Positions 1 through 5,372 of a stretch of DNA of 9,669 bases are shown piece after piece. The notes under the pieces were generated by a model. The model did not search any database. It saw only the letters and a program-made list of their open reading frames with translations, and was not told the origin of the DNA. A program made the translations under genes and the position numbers. Origin of the DNA: Candidatus Scatomorpha stercorigallinarum (GTDB lineage Bacteria > Bacillota_A > Clostridia > Oscillospirales > Oscillospiraceae); NCBI GenBank assembly GCA_018713375.1, contig DVOV01000013.1:1-9669 (forward strand), read 5' to 3'. Every line of letters starts with the position of its first letter. Within the stretch, counting starts at the first letter, position 1.

Positions 1-45
1 TCACCAACGGATGACCTCCGTTAGTGAGGCGCGCAGCGCATCTGC

Positions 46-62
46 CTCCAGGCGCAGCCTGG
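46..62. repeat. 17-nt direct repeat, copy 1 (self-complementary)
   Basis: CTCCAGGCGCAGCCTGG, identical to the copy at 189-205. Bases 48-62 fold as a 6-bp stem with a 3-nt loop. The two copies enclose the central hairpins of the element at 1-205. Confidence 0.75.
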
Positions 63-188
63 GCGTTTTTCTTTGGGGCGCCACTCCCGTTTCTTTGGGC
101 AAGACCAAAGAAATGGGGTGGCACGTGGGTCTTGCAGGGGCCTTCGCCCCTGCACTCCCCAGCCTGCGGGCGGGCCGCAGGCAAATGT

Positions 189-205
189 CTCCAGGCGCAG
201 CCTGG
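189..205. repeat. 17-nt direct repeat, copy 2 (self-complementary)
   Basis: Identical to 46-62. It directly abuts the stop codon (206-208, minus strand) of the DUF5684-like gene, so that gene's transcript would carry this hairpin immediately after its stop. Confidence 0.75.
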
Positions 206-832
206 TCAGCGCAGCTTGGCCCCGCAGTAGGGGCAGAATTTGCTGCTGGCGGAGACGGCGGAGCCGCACTCGGGGCAGTATACGGTGTCCGCGCGTTTGT
301 AGTCGGTGTAGTCGGCGCCGCCGTCGCGGCGGGAGCCGCCGTACCCGTCGTAGCGCGCGCCGCCGCGCTCATCATCATAGCGGGAGCCGCCCGCGCCGAC
401 GTCCCAGCCGGTGCCGGAGCTGCCGCCGGGGCCGACATAGCGGCTGGAGCCAAAGCCGAGGATGAGCATGAATATCGTGTTGAGGAAGATGAGCCCGCAG
501 GCGAAGCCGCCGCCGTGCCCGAAGGACTTGGAGAGCTTGACGAGCGTGATGATGCCTACGACGAAGTTGACGAAGGGCACGAGCAGCAGCAGAAAGAGCC
601 AGCCGTTGCCCCACGTTATCTTGTAGAGGACATACTGAGCGTAAAAGGGGACGATGGAGGCCCAGCCGCGCTCGCCGGCCTTGCGGTAGACGAGCCAGGT
701 GGCGGCGATGGTGAGGATGCCGATGACCAGGCTGAGGACGAGGATGAACGAGCCGACGGCGCCGTCCAGATACCAGAGGACGTCGTCATAGCCCCAATGG
801 TGGCCGCTATCGTAGTAATACCCGCTGTACAT
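206..832 (-). CDS. DUF5684-like membrane protein with C-terminal zinc ribbon
   Basis: A 208-aa protein of unknown function. The N-terminus is short and rich in Tyr/Gly/His. Three hydrophobic segments lie at about residues 26-49, 77-98 and 106-128. Between the first two is a segment like KAGERGW..IVPFY..Y.LYKI.W, the pattern I associate with DUF5684 (small membrane proteins of Firmicutes). Residues 130-180 form a low-complexity Gly/Ser/Arg/Tyr/Asp linker. The C-terminus is a zinc ribbon with CPEC at 186-189 and CPYC at 200-203. I chose the ATG at 832 because GGGAGGGA lies 5 nt upstream; an in-frame TTG at 856 lacks such a site and would lie inside the promoter palindrome. The gene has its own predicted promoter and ends against the hairpin chain at 1-205. 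The zinc ribbon suggests a protein or nucleic-acid contact, but no role can be assigned. Confidence 0.88.
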   Translation of the reverse strand: MYSGYYYDSGHHWGYDDVLWYLDGAVGSFILVLSLVIGILTIAATWLVYRKAGERGWASIVPFYAQYVLYKITWGNGWLFLLLLVPFVNFVVGIITLVKLSKSFGHGGGFACGLIFLNTIFMLILGFGSSRYVGPGGSSGTGWDVGAGGSRYDDERGGARYDGYGGSRRDGGADYTDYKRADTVYCPECGSAVSASSKFCPYCGAKLR

Positions 833-843
833 AAAGATCCCTC

Positions 844-865
844 CCTGTATTTTCAATAATACAGG
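844..865. promoter_or_regulatory. Palindrome over the -10 box, operator candidate
   Basis: Perfect 8-bp arms CCTGTATT (844-851) and AATACAGG (858-865) with a 6-bp centre. It covers the predicted -10 box and start site of the minus-strand promoter, a usual place for a repressor. It could instead act as a hairpin in read-through RNA from the upstream operon. The regulator is unknown; none is encoded in the window. Confidence 0.5.
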
Positions 866-884
866 AAGGGACCATGTTTTTCAA
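856..884 (-). promoter_or_regulatory. Sigma-A-type promoter for the DUF5684-like gene
   Basis: On the minus strand TTGAAA (884-879), a 17-bp spacer and TATTAT (861-856), each box one base off consensus. The start site would be near 849, giving a leader of under 20 nt containing the GGGAGGGA ribosome site. It lies between the PII-like gene stop (892) and the DUF5684-like start, so this gene can be transcribed independently. Confidence 0.6.
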
Positions 885-891
885 GGAAAAG

Positions 892-1563
892 TTACTCGTC
901 CTCCAGCATCCGCAGGCCCGCCACGGCGGTGATGGGCAGGGAGAAGCAGACGGCGCCCGCGCGCGTCCCCGGCCCGGCCTGCGAGGCGATGGCCTTCATG
1001 ATGGCGGCCTTCTCCGAGGCGCGGGAGACGATGATGATGAGCTCCTTCTCGTCCGCCAGCGAGACGCCGAGGAACTTCTCCGCCCTCTGCGCGCCGGTGC
1101 CCTTGGCGTGCAGCACCGTGCCGCCGGCCGCGCCGGCGGAGCGCGCGGCGTCCATCACCTCGTCCGTGTGCCCCTCGTTGGCGATGACGGTTATCAGCTC
1201 ATGTTCAAATTTCCCGGGCGCCGCGGACGTGTCGGGCGCGGCCCCGCCTGTGAGAACGGCCAAAGTTTTTCCTCCTCCCACGCTCTTGAGCGGTATGGCA
1301 AGCATGATCCCGTTGCCGGGGATGTCGATGAACAGCCGCCGCTTGGCGGCGCGCAGCAGTTTTGCAGTCTGTTCCCCGCCGGCGAAGGCGCAGACGACGG
1401 CCTTCTCCGCCGACTCCAGGCCGTAGAGGTCGAGCTGCTCGTTGGTGGCGGTACCGCGGCCCAACAGCGTCAGCGTCATGGGCGAGCCGGCCTCCGCGCA
1501 GAGGGCGATCATCTCCTCCGCGCGCGGGCGGTCCAGTATGGTCATCACGAAATTCAGTATCAT
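892..1563 (-). CDS. Tandem PII-like (GlnB-related) protein
   Basis: A 223-aa protein that appears to contain two PII-like units. Unit 1 is about residues 1-100, with PMTLTLLGRGTA near 28-39 and a glycine-rich GNGIMLAIPLKS stretch near 83-94. Unit 2 is about 118-220, with GGTVLHAKGTGA at 147-158 and the hydrophobic strand EKELIIIVS near 172-180. PII family proteins are usually about 110 aa, so this is double length. PII proteins sense nucleotides or small effectors and bind membrane transporters or enzymes; the ligand here is unknown. The ATG overlaps the DUF1538 stop by 4 nt (ATGA), with a G-rich ribosome site inside the upstream gene, so translation is probably coupled. The tyrosine-bearing T-loop of classical GlnB is not evident. 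Two-unit architecture is my reading from motif spacing, not an alignment. Confidence 0.82.
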   Translation of the reverse strand: MILNFVMTILDRPRAEEMIALCAEAGSPMTLTLLGRGTATNEQLDLYGLESAEKAVVCAFAGGEQTAKLLRAAKRRLFIDIPGNGIMLAIPLKSVGGGKTLAVLTGGAAPDTSAAPGKFEHELITVIANEGHTDEVMDAARSAGAAGGTVLHAKGTGAQRAEKFLGVSLADEKELIIIVSRASEKAAIMKAIASQAGPGTRAGAVCFSLPITAVAGLRMLEDE

Positions 1564-3098
1564 GCCCCGTCCCCCCAGAGCTCGATGATATCCTCGTCGC
1601 CGTAGAGATCCTCGACGGCGGCGCTCTCGCGGCCGCGGGTCTTGAGCACATATACCGCGCCCATGGCCTGCACGGTGATCAGCGGCATCATGGCCACCAG
1701 CGCCACCAGGCCGAAGGCGTCGGTCAAAATGCTCGTGCCGGCGGCCTCCGCCGCGCCCATGGCGAAGGGCAGCATGAAGGTGGCCGTCATCGGGCCGGAG
1801 GCCACGCCGCCGGAGTCGAAGGCGATGGCCGTGAACACCTGCGGCACGAAAAAGCTCAGCGCAAGGGCGATGACATAGCCCGGCACCAGAAACCAGAGGA
1901 TGGATACGCCCGTCAGCACCCGCACCATAGCCAGGCCGTTGGCCAGGGCGATGGCGATGGAGAGGCACAGCCCCATGGCCCGCGCGGAGATGGCGCCGGC
2001 GCTTATCTCCTCCACCTGCCGGTTGAGCACATGCACGGCGGGCTCGGCGGAGATGATGTACCAGCCCATGAGCATGGCGGCGGGCACCAGCAGGTAGCGC
2101 GTCCAGCCCTCCGCGGCGAGGGAGCCGCCGAGCACGGTGCCAAGGCTGGAAAAGCCCACGTTCACGCCCGTGAGGAACAGCACCAGGCCCACATAGGTGT
2201 ACACGAGCCCGATGACGATCTTGACGAAGGGCAGCCGGCGCAGATGCAGCGACACCAGCTGGAAAATGAGGAAGATGGCGGCGATGGGCGCCAGGGCCAG
2301 CGCCACCTCCGCCATGTAGTGCGGGATGGCGGCCAGATAGCCGCGGCCGAGGCTCACCGTGTCCGCAAAGCCGCTGACGGCGGCGGAGGAGAGCTCCACG
2401 CCCGGCGCCTTGTAAAAGAAGCTCAGCAGCATGACGGCGAGGATGGGGCCGATGGAGCAGAGCGCCACCAGGCCGAAGCTGTCCGCCTCCGCGTTCGAGT
2501 CGCTGCGGATGGAGGCCACGCCCACGCCCAGCGCCATGATGAAGGGCACGGTCATGGGCCCCGTGGTGACGCCGCCGGAGTCGAAGGCCACGCTCAGGTA
2601 ATCCGCGTCGGCAAAGGCGGCGAGCAGGAACACCGCGGCGTAAAAGCCCAGCAGCAGCCAGCGCAGCTGGATGGCCAGCAGGATGCGCAGCATGCTGACG
2701 ACCAGAAACAGCCCCACGCCCACGGAGACCGTGATGATGAGCACCGTGGTGTCGATGTGCGGGACGTTGCCGGCCAGCACGGTGAGGTCCGGCTCGGCGA
2801 CGGTGATGGCCACGCCGAGGACGAAGCTGAGCGAGAGGATGAGCGGCAGGTTGCGCGTCTTGGTCATCTTCGCGCCCAGATGGTTGCCGATGGGGGTCAT
2901 GGAGGAATCCGACCCCAGGGTGAAGAGGCCCATGCCGGCGATGAGCATCACCGAGCCGAGCACGAAGGCCAGCATCAGGTCCGCCGAGACAGGTACCAGA
3001 AACAGGCAGAGCACGGCCACGATGAGGATGATGGGCAGCGTGGAGGCCACGGCCTCGTGCAGCTTTTCACGCAGCGCTGTTTTGACGGTCAATGGCAT
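1560..3098 (-). CDS. DUF1538 integral membrane protein (probable transporter)
   Basis: About 512 aa, polytopic, with an internal duplication. Numbering from the ATG at 3098, FDSGGV-TTGPMT near 172-183 reappears as FDSGGV-ASGPMT near 427-438, DSFGLVAL near 206 reappears as DAFGLVAL near 460, and AEP is present in both halves (near 101 and 351). Such a two-repeat fold is common in secondary transporters, and DUF1538 proteins are annotated as membrane proteins of unknown function. The substrate is unknown. The C-terminal tail (about 490-512) is acidic. The start is uncertain: GTG 3101 and ATG 3098 sit only 0-2 nt from the GGGAG ribosome site, whereas TTG 3092 has an ideal 8-nt spacing; the choice changes only the first three residues. 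It is the first gene of an operon with the PII-like gene, suggesting PII-type control of transport. Confidence 0.88.
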   Translation of the reverse strand: MPLTVKTALREKLHEAVASTLPIILIVAVLCLFLVPVSADLMLAFVLGSVMLIAGMGLFTLGSDSSMTPIGNHLGAKMTKTRNLPLILSLSFVLGVAITVAEPDLTVLAGNVPHIDTTVLIITVSVGVGLFLVVSMLRILLAIQLRWLLLGFYAAVFLLAAFADADYLSVAFDSGGVTTGPMTVPFIMALGVGVASIRSDSNAEADSFGLVALCSIGPILAVMLLSFFYKAPGVELSSAAVSGFADTVSLGRGYLAAIPHYMAEVALALAPIAAIFLIFQLVSLHLRRLPFVKIVIGLVYTYVGLVLFLTGVNVGFSSLGTVLGGSLAAEGWTRYLLVPAAMLMGWYIISAEPAVHVLNRQVEEISAGAISARAMGLCLSIAIALANGLAMVRVLTGVSILWFLVPGYVIALALSFFVPQVFTAIAFDSGGVASGPMTATFMLPFAMGAAEAAGTSILTDAFGLVALVAMMPLITVQAMGAVYVLKTRGRESAAVEDLYGDEDIIELWGDGA

Positions 3099-3131
3099 CA
3101 CTCCCGGGCAAAAAAAGTATGTTTATATAGT

Positions 3132-3160
3132 ATTTTAACGGAAACCGCCGCGCAGGTCAA
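3132..3160 (-). promoter_or_regulatory. Proximal promoter of the DUF1538/PII-like operon
   Basis: Minus-strand TTGACC (3160-3155), 17-bp spacer, TAAAAT (3137-3132). Transcription would start near 3125, leaving a leader of about 25 nt with a run of seven T and then the GGGAG ribosome site. Confidence 0.6.
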
Positions 3161-3206
3161 ATAAATAAATTGTGAATGTACGGCGGCGCGGCAGCGCGCG
3201 GTATGC

Positions 3207-3248
3207 AAAAGCGGAAAGACCGCCCGTGAGGTGCGGGCGGCCTTCCGC
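3207..3248 (-). terminator. Hairpin, weak terminator or attenuator on the minus strand
   Basis: Two-part stem: GCGGAA (3211-3216) with TTCCGC (3243-3248) and CCGCCCG (3220-3226) with CGGGCGG (3234-3240), separated by a 3x2 internal loop and closed by a 7-nt loop. On the minus strand the stem is followed by only four T (3210-3207); on the plus strand there is no T-run. It lies between the distal and proximal minus-strand promoters, so it could stop most transcripts from the distal one. Confidence 0.45.
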
Positions 3249-3312
3249 TATTGGGAAAAAGAGAAAAGTTACGGCGAAGCGCCGCGCGGGACACGGCTTG
3301 CCTCGCAATTCA

Positions 3313-3341
3313 AATATACTTTATTTTGAGTAAAATGTCAA
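3313..3341 (-). promoter_or_regulatory. Strong distal promoter, minus strand
   Basis: TTGACA (3341-3336) is consensus, the spacer is exactly 17 bp, and TATATT (3318-3313) is one base off consensus, in a locally AT-rich stretch. The start would be near 3306, about 60 nt before the hairpin at 3211-3248 and about 205 nt before the DUF1538 start. No open reading frame of note lies between, so it drives either a short RNA or a long leader of the DUF1538 operon. Confidence 0.65.
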
Positions 3342-3422
3342 GACACCTGAGCTAATTTGCAGAAGGCTATATACAAATATATCGCGAGTCTGTTAAAATA
3401 CTGGCGGAAAGGGGAGAAGCGT

Positions 3423-4193
3423 ATGATACGCCTGGTCGTCAGCGACATCGACGGCACGCTCATACACACGACGGACGGGCCGGTGCCGGCCGCCGTTTTT
3501 GAACAGATATCGCGCCTGCGCGCCAAGGGCATCATCTTTGCGCCGGCCAGCGGCCGGCAGTACCGCAGCCTGCGGCGGCTGTTCGCGCCGCTGGCGGGGG
3601 AGCTGCACTACATATGCGAAAACGGGGCGGTGGTCTTTGGCCCCGGTTCGCCGGGCGCGGTGCTCAGCAAGGTGGTGATGGAGCACGGCGAGGCCATGGC
3701 CCTCGCAAGGAAAATTGTGGCAACGCCGGACTGCGAGCTCTTCATGTCCGGCACGAACACGAGCTACCTCTGCCCGAAGGGGGAGGAGATCGTCACGCTC
3801 ATGCGCGACCGCGTGAAAAACAACGTGGTGCTGCTGAAGCAGCCGGAGGACGTGCCCGAGGCGGTCGTGAAGGTGTCCGCCTACCGCCCCGGCGCGGCGG
3901 AGACGCTGATACCCGTCCTCACGCCGCACTTCGGCGAGGTGTTCAACGCCGCCATCGCCGGCGACGGCTGGCTGGATTTCACGCTGGCGGACAAGGGCCT
4001 CGGCCTGCGGCGGCTCTGCGCCGCCCTGGGCATCGATACGCAGGACGTGATGGCCTTCGGCGACAACTACAACGACCTGCCGATGCTGGCCGCGGCGGGT
4101 CATCCATATATTATGTCAACCACAAGCCCGGAGCTCCTGCCACTCGTGGAAAACAAGTGCCGCGACGTCGCGGAAGTGCTCGCGGCGCTGTGA
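3423..4193 (+). CDS. Cof-type HAD-IIB family phosphatase
   Basis: A 256-aa cytosolic hydrolase of the HAD superfamily, cap type IIB, within the family's usual length. Motif I is DIDGT at 8-12 (nucleophile D8, acid/base D10), motif II is the Ser of SGR at 43, motif III is K191 in ADKG, and motif IV is GDNYNDLPML at 213-222 with D214 and D218 for magnesium. Members dephosphorylate sugar phosphates, FMN, pyridoxal phosphate and similar small molecules; the substrate cannot be read from sequence. The ATG at 3423 is chosen for its GGAAAGGGGAG site; an upstream in-frame TTG at 3357 lacks one. It is divergent from the DUF1538 operon. No convincing promoter was found; TAAAAT at 3394-3399 is a possible -10 without a good -35. 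Confidence 0.92.
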   Translation: MIRLVVSDIDGTLIHTTDGPVPAAVFEQISRLRAKGIIFAPASGRQYRSLRRLFAPLAGELHYICENGAVVFGPGSPGAVLSKVVMEHGEAMALARKIVATPDCELFMSGTNTSYLCPKGEEIVTLMRDRVKNNVVLLKQPEDVPEAVVKVSAYRPGAAETLIPVLTPHFGEVFNAAIAGDGWLDFTLADKGLGLRRLCAALGIDTQDVMAFGDNYNDLPMLAAAGHPYIMSTTSPELLPLVENKCRDVAEVLAAL

Positions 4194-4198
4194 AATGT

Positions 4199-4213
4199 CC
4201 GCCTTTGGCGGAA
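4199..4213 (+). other. Short hairpin after the HAD gene
   Basis: TCCGCC-TTT-GGCGGA, a perfect 6-bp stem starting 6 nt after the HAD stop. The only T-run (TTTT, 4222-4225) is too far away for a convincing intrinsic terminator, but it may mark the transcript's 3' end. Confidence 0.3.
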
Positions 4214-4276
4214 GTGCACAGTTTTGAAGGGCTATGTTTGTGCGCCGCGGCGCTTTTATCCTGCACTCATCTGCGC

Positions 4277-4282
4277 TATAAT
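4277..4282 (+). promoter_or_regulatory. Consensus -10 box before the small zinc-ribbon gene
   Basis: TATAAT, perfectly placed about 27 nt before the ATG at 4309. The region 16-18 bp upstream (TTTTAT, 4254-4259) is a poor -35 box, so the promoter is tentative. Confidence 0.4.
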
Positions 4283-4308
4283 GAAAGAAAGTGCGGGGAG
4301 GTGCGGAG

Positions 4309-4548
4309 ATGTGCTTTGCTGACTGGGCGCCTGTAGCACGCGGGTGCCTTATTGGTGGGATGTGCGTAATGCTTTTTGGCAGGCTCCTTAACCTCTTTAT
4401 AATAGTGCTCCCTGGAGCTATCGTGGCAATAGCCGGGGTGGCGCTGTGGGCGATATTTGTGCGCTGCCCGGTGTGCCACAAGACCCTGTGGCCCTACTAC
4501 TTGTCCGATTACTGCCCTAATTGCGGCGAGGACCTGACAAAATATTGA
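4309..4548 (+). CDS. Small membrane protein with C-terminal zinc ribbon
   Basis: A 79-aa protein I do not recognise. Residues 12-51 are almost entirely hydrophobic, broken by R25, and could form one long or two short membrane helices. The C-terminal part has CPVC at 53-56 and CPNC at 69-72, a four-cysteine zinc ribbon, which would lie on one face of the membrane. I chose the ATG at 4309 over the in-frame GTG at 4291 because GGGGAGG precedes the ATG at proper spacing. The gene is visibly less GC-rich than the genes around it, suggesting different origin or weak codon selection. It stands alone between the HAD gene and the purine operon; a membrane-plus-zinc-ribbon layout is also seen in the protein at 206-832, but the two do not look homologous outside the ribbon. 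Confidence 0.7.
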   Translation: MCFADWAPVARGCLIGGMCVMLFGRLLNLFIIVLPGAIVAIAGVALWAIFVRCPVCHKTLWPYYLSDYCPNCGEDLTKY

Positions 4549-4613
4549 CGCTCAGCCCGGCAGGCATTATTAACCAGCACGTCGTAAAAAGAGGCATAAA
4601 TTGACCTCAAAAG

Positions 4614-4657
4614 CGCGCTCAAGCTGTGCAATTATCTGAAAATTTGCACAGTGCGCG
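4614..4657. repeat. Inverted repeat upstream of purE (outer palindrome)
   Basis: Perfect 8-bp arms CTGTGCAA (4624-4631) and TTGCACAG (4644-4651) around a 12-nt AT-rich centre, extended by CGCGC (4614-4618) and GCGCG (4653-4657) across an asymmetric internal loop. No T-run follows, so a terminator is unlikely on the plus strand. It may be an operator or an RNA hairpin ending the transcript of the small zinc-ribbon gene. Confidence 0.5.
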
Positions 4658-4675
4658 AAAAGATGTTGTTTTCGC
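4655..4675. repeat. Inverted repeat overlapping a possible -35 box
   Basis: Perfect 7-bp arms GCGAAAA (4655-4661) and TTTTCGC (4669-4675) with a 7-nt centre, partly sharing bases with the preceding palindrome and covering the putative -35 at 4666-4671. A repressor site for the purine operon is possible but unproven. Confidence 0.4.
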
Positions 4676-4694
4676 CGCGTAAAGACGATAGAAT
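4666..4694 (+). promoter_or_regulatory. Candidate promoter for the purine operon leader
   Basis: TTGTTT (4666-4671), 17-bp spacer, TAGAAT (4689-4694). The -10 matches consensus at 5 of 6 positions, the -35 only at TTG. It would start RNA near 4701, at the left edge of the structured leader. Confidence 0.4.
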
Positions 4695-4700
4695 TGTCAC

Positions 4701-4800
4701 ATCCTGTCCGAGAGGGTGGTCGTTATGGCCCGGCTTCGATTTCATCCGCTGGGGGATAATTGCGCCCTGACGCCCATAGCGGGCGGGCAGCACAGGTGAA
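4701..4800 (+). ncRNA. Candidate structured leader RNA of purE
   Basis: CCTGT (4703-4707) can pair with ACAGG (4792-4796), closing about 90 nt that contain further local stems, e.g. CGCCC/GGGCG around an ATAGC loop near 4771-4785 and ATCC/GGAT near 4744-4757. The layout (promoter, folded domain, attenuator-like hairpin, ribosome site, purine genes) is that of a riboswitch leader. GTCCGAGAG at 4706-4714 and GGGATAA at 4754-4760 recall fragments of the ykkC class, whose PRPP-binding variants control purine genes. However, the conserved CUAGGGUUCC segment of that class is missing, so no class is assigned. Confidence 0.35.
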
Positions 4801-4803
4801 TAC

Positions 4804-4809
4804 TATAAT
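4804..4809 (+). promoter_or_regulatory. Alternative -10 box just before purE
   Basis: TATAAT with no recognisable -35 in the GC-rich sequence 16-18 bp upstream. If used, RNA would start inside the hairpin at 4812-4838 and the leader RNA would not be made. Confidence 0.25.
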
Positions 4810-4811
4810 TG

Positions 4812-4848
4812 CAAGGTCACGGCTGCGCCGTGGCCTTGACGTATTTTT
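4812..4848 (+). terminator. Attenuator-like hairpin ahead of purE
   Basis: A 12-bp stem (4812-4823 with 4827-4838, one G-U pair, TGC loop) followed after 5 nt by TTTTT (4844-4848), and then directly by the purE ribosome site at 4851-4857. The T-run is a little far from the stem, so termination may be partial. Its position between leader and ribosome site suits premature termination control of the purine operon. Confidence 0.5.
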
Positions 4849-4862
4849 CAGGAGGAGAGAGC

Positions 4863-5372
4863 ATGGCAAAGAAAGTGGCCGTCATCATGGGCAGCGACAG
4901 CGACTTTGACGTGGTCAGCGCAGCCATCGATACGCTGAGGGAGCTCGGAATACCGGTCGAGGCGAGGATACTCAGCGCCCACCGCACGCCCGAGGAGGCG
5001 CGCAAACTCGCGCGCACGGCCCGCGAAGCGGGCTTCGGCGCCATCATCGCCGCGGCGGGCAAGGCCGCGCACCTGGCCGGCGCGCTGGCGGCGGAGACCA
5101 CCCTGCCGGTGATAGGCATCCCCATCAAGAGCAGCACGCTGGACGGGCTGGACGCGCTTTTGAGCACGGTGCAGATGCCCTCCGGCATCCCCGTGGCCAC
5201 CGTGGCCATCAACGGCGCGAAGAACGCCGCGCTGCTCGCCGCGCAGATACTCTCCGTGGGCGACGCGGAGATCGCCGCCAAGCTGGACGATATGCGCCGG
5301 GAGATGACCCGCGAAGTGCTGGAAAAGGACCGCGCGCTGCGCGAGAGGCTGAAAAGGGAGGACGAAGAATAA
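4863..5372 (+). CDS. purE: N5-carboxyaminoimidazole ribonucleotide mutase
   Basis: Class I PurE, 169 aa, converting N5-CAIR to CAIR in de novo purine synthesis; acts as a cytosolic oligomer. GSDSD at 10-14 binds the substrate phosphate and SAHRTP at 38-43 carries the catalytic histidine (H40). The third motif reads [11 protein letters not shown] (63-73) with H70, where many class I enzymes have GAGGAAHLPG; I regard this as a lineage variant. The ATG at 4863 has a strong AGGAGGAG site. The C-terminus ends in a charged helical tail (about 140-169). It is the first gene of the operon, and its TAA shares one base with the purC ATG. PurK, which normally supplies N5-CAIR, is not in the window. Confidence 0.97.
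   Translation: MAKKVAVIMGSDSDFDVVSAAIDTLRELGIPVEARILSAHRTPEEARKLARTAREAGFGAIIAAAGKAAHLAGALAAETTLPVIGIPIKSSTLDGLDALLSTVQMPSGIPVATVAINGAKNAALLAAQILSVGDAEIAAKLDDMRREMTREVLEKDRALRERLKREDEE

Larger units (their letters stand above)
1..205. repeat. Chain of six hairpins, probable intergenic repeat element
   Basis: No gene is supported here; the reading frames across it are by-products of GC-rich sequence. It contains six inverted repeats in succession: 1-27 (11-bp arms, one mismatch that becomes a G-U pair on the minus strand), 48-62 (6-bp arms, GCA loop), 80-122 (long stem with core TTTCTTTGG/CCAAAGAAA at 90-98/105-113 and outer GCCAC/GTGGC), 134-153 (GCAGGGGC/GCCCCTGC), 162-182 (GCCTGCGG/CCGCAGGC) and 191-205 (identical to the 48-62 hairpin). 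TTTCTTTGGG also occurs at 68-77, so it could compete for the 105-113 arm. The chain starts immediately after the stop codon of the minus-strand gene at 206-832. No long T-run follows any stem, so a simple terminator is not obvious. It may continue beyond the window edge. A mobile or REP/ERIC-like intergenic element is an inference. Confidence 0.6.

Noticed and set aside
1..205. CRISPR array
   Set aside because: Only two copies of a 17-nt repeat 143 nt apart; no regular spacing or spacers, and no cas genes.
11..859. A 282-codon plus-strand frame at the left edge
   Set aside because: Mirror of the DUF5684-like gene and the hairpin repeats; Ala/Glu-rich with no recognisable domain.
1564..1968. 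Upstream extension of the PII-like gene frame
   Set aside because: It is an Arg/Gly/His-rich shadow of the DUF1538 gene; the PII-like similarity starts at the ATG at 1563, which overlaps the DUF1538 stop.
1362..3164. A 600-codon plus-strand frame opposite the DUF1538 gene
   Set aside because: His/Gly/Gln/Arg-rich translation without domains, antisense to a convincing membrane protein.
4701..4800. ZTP or guanine riboswitch assignment for the purE leader
   Set aside because: The conserved CCGCCUGGGCA-type core of ZTP RNAs and the loop signatures of purine riboswitches are absent.
4549..4862. tRNA-like string (GGCTTCGATTTC near 4732-4743)
   Set aside because: No cloverleaf, acceptor stem or anticodon arm could be built around it.
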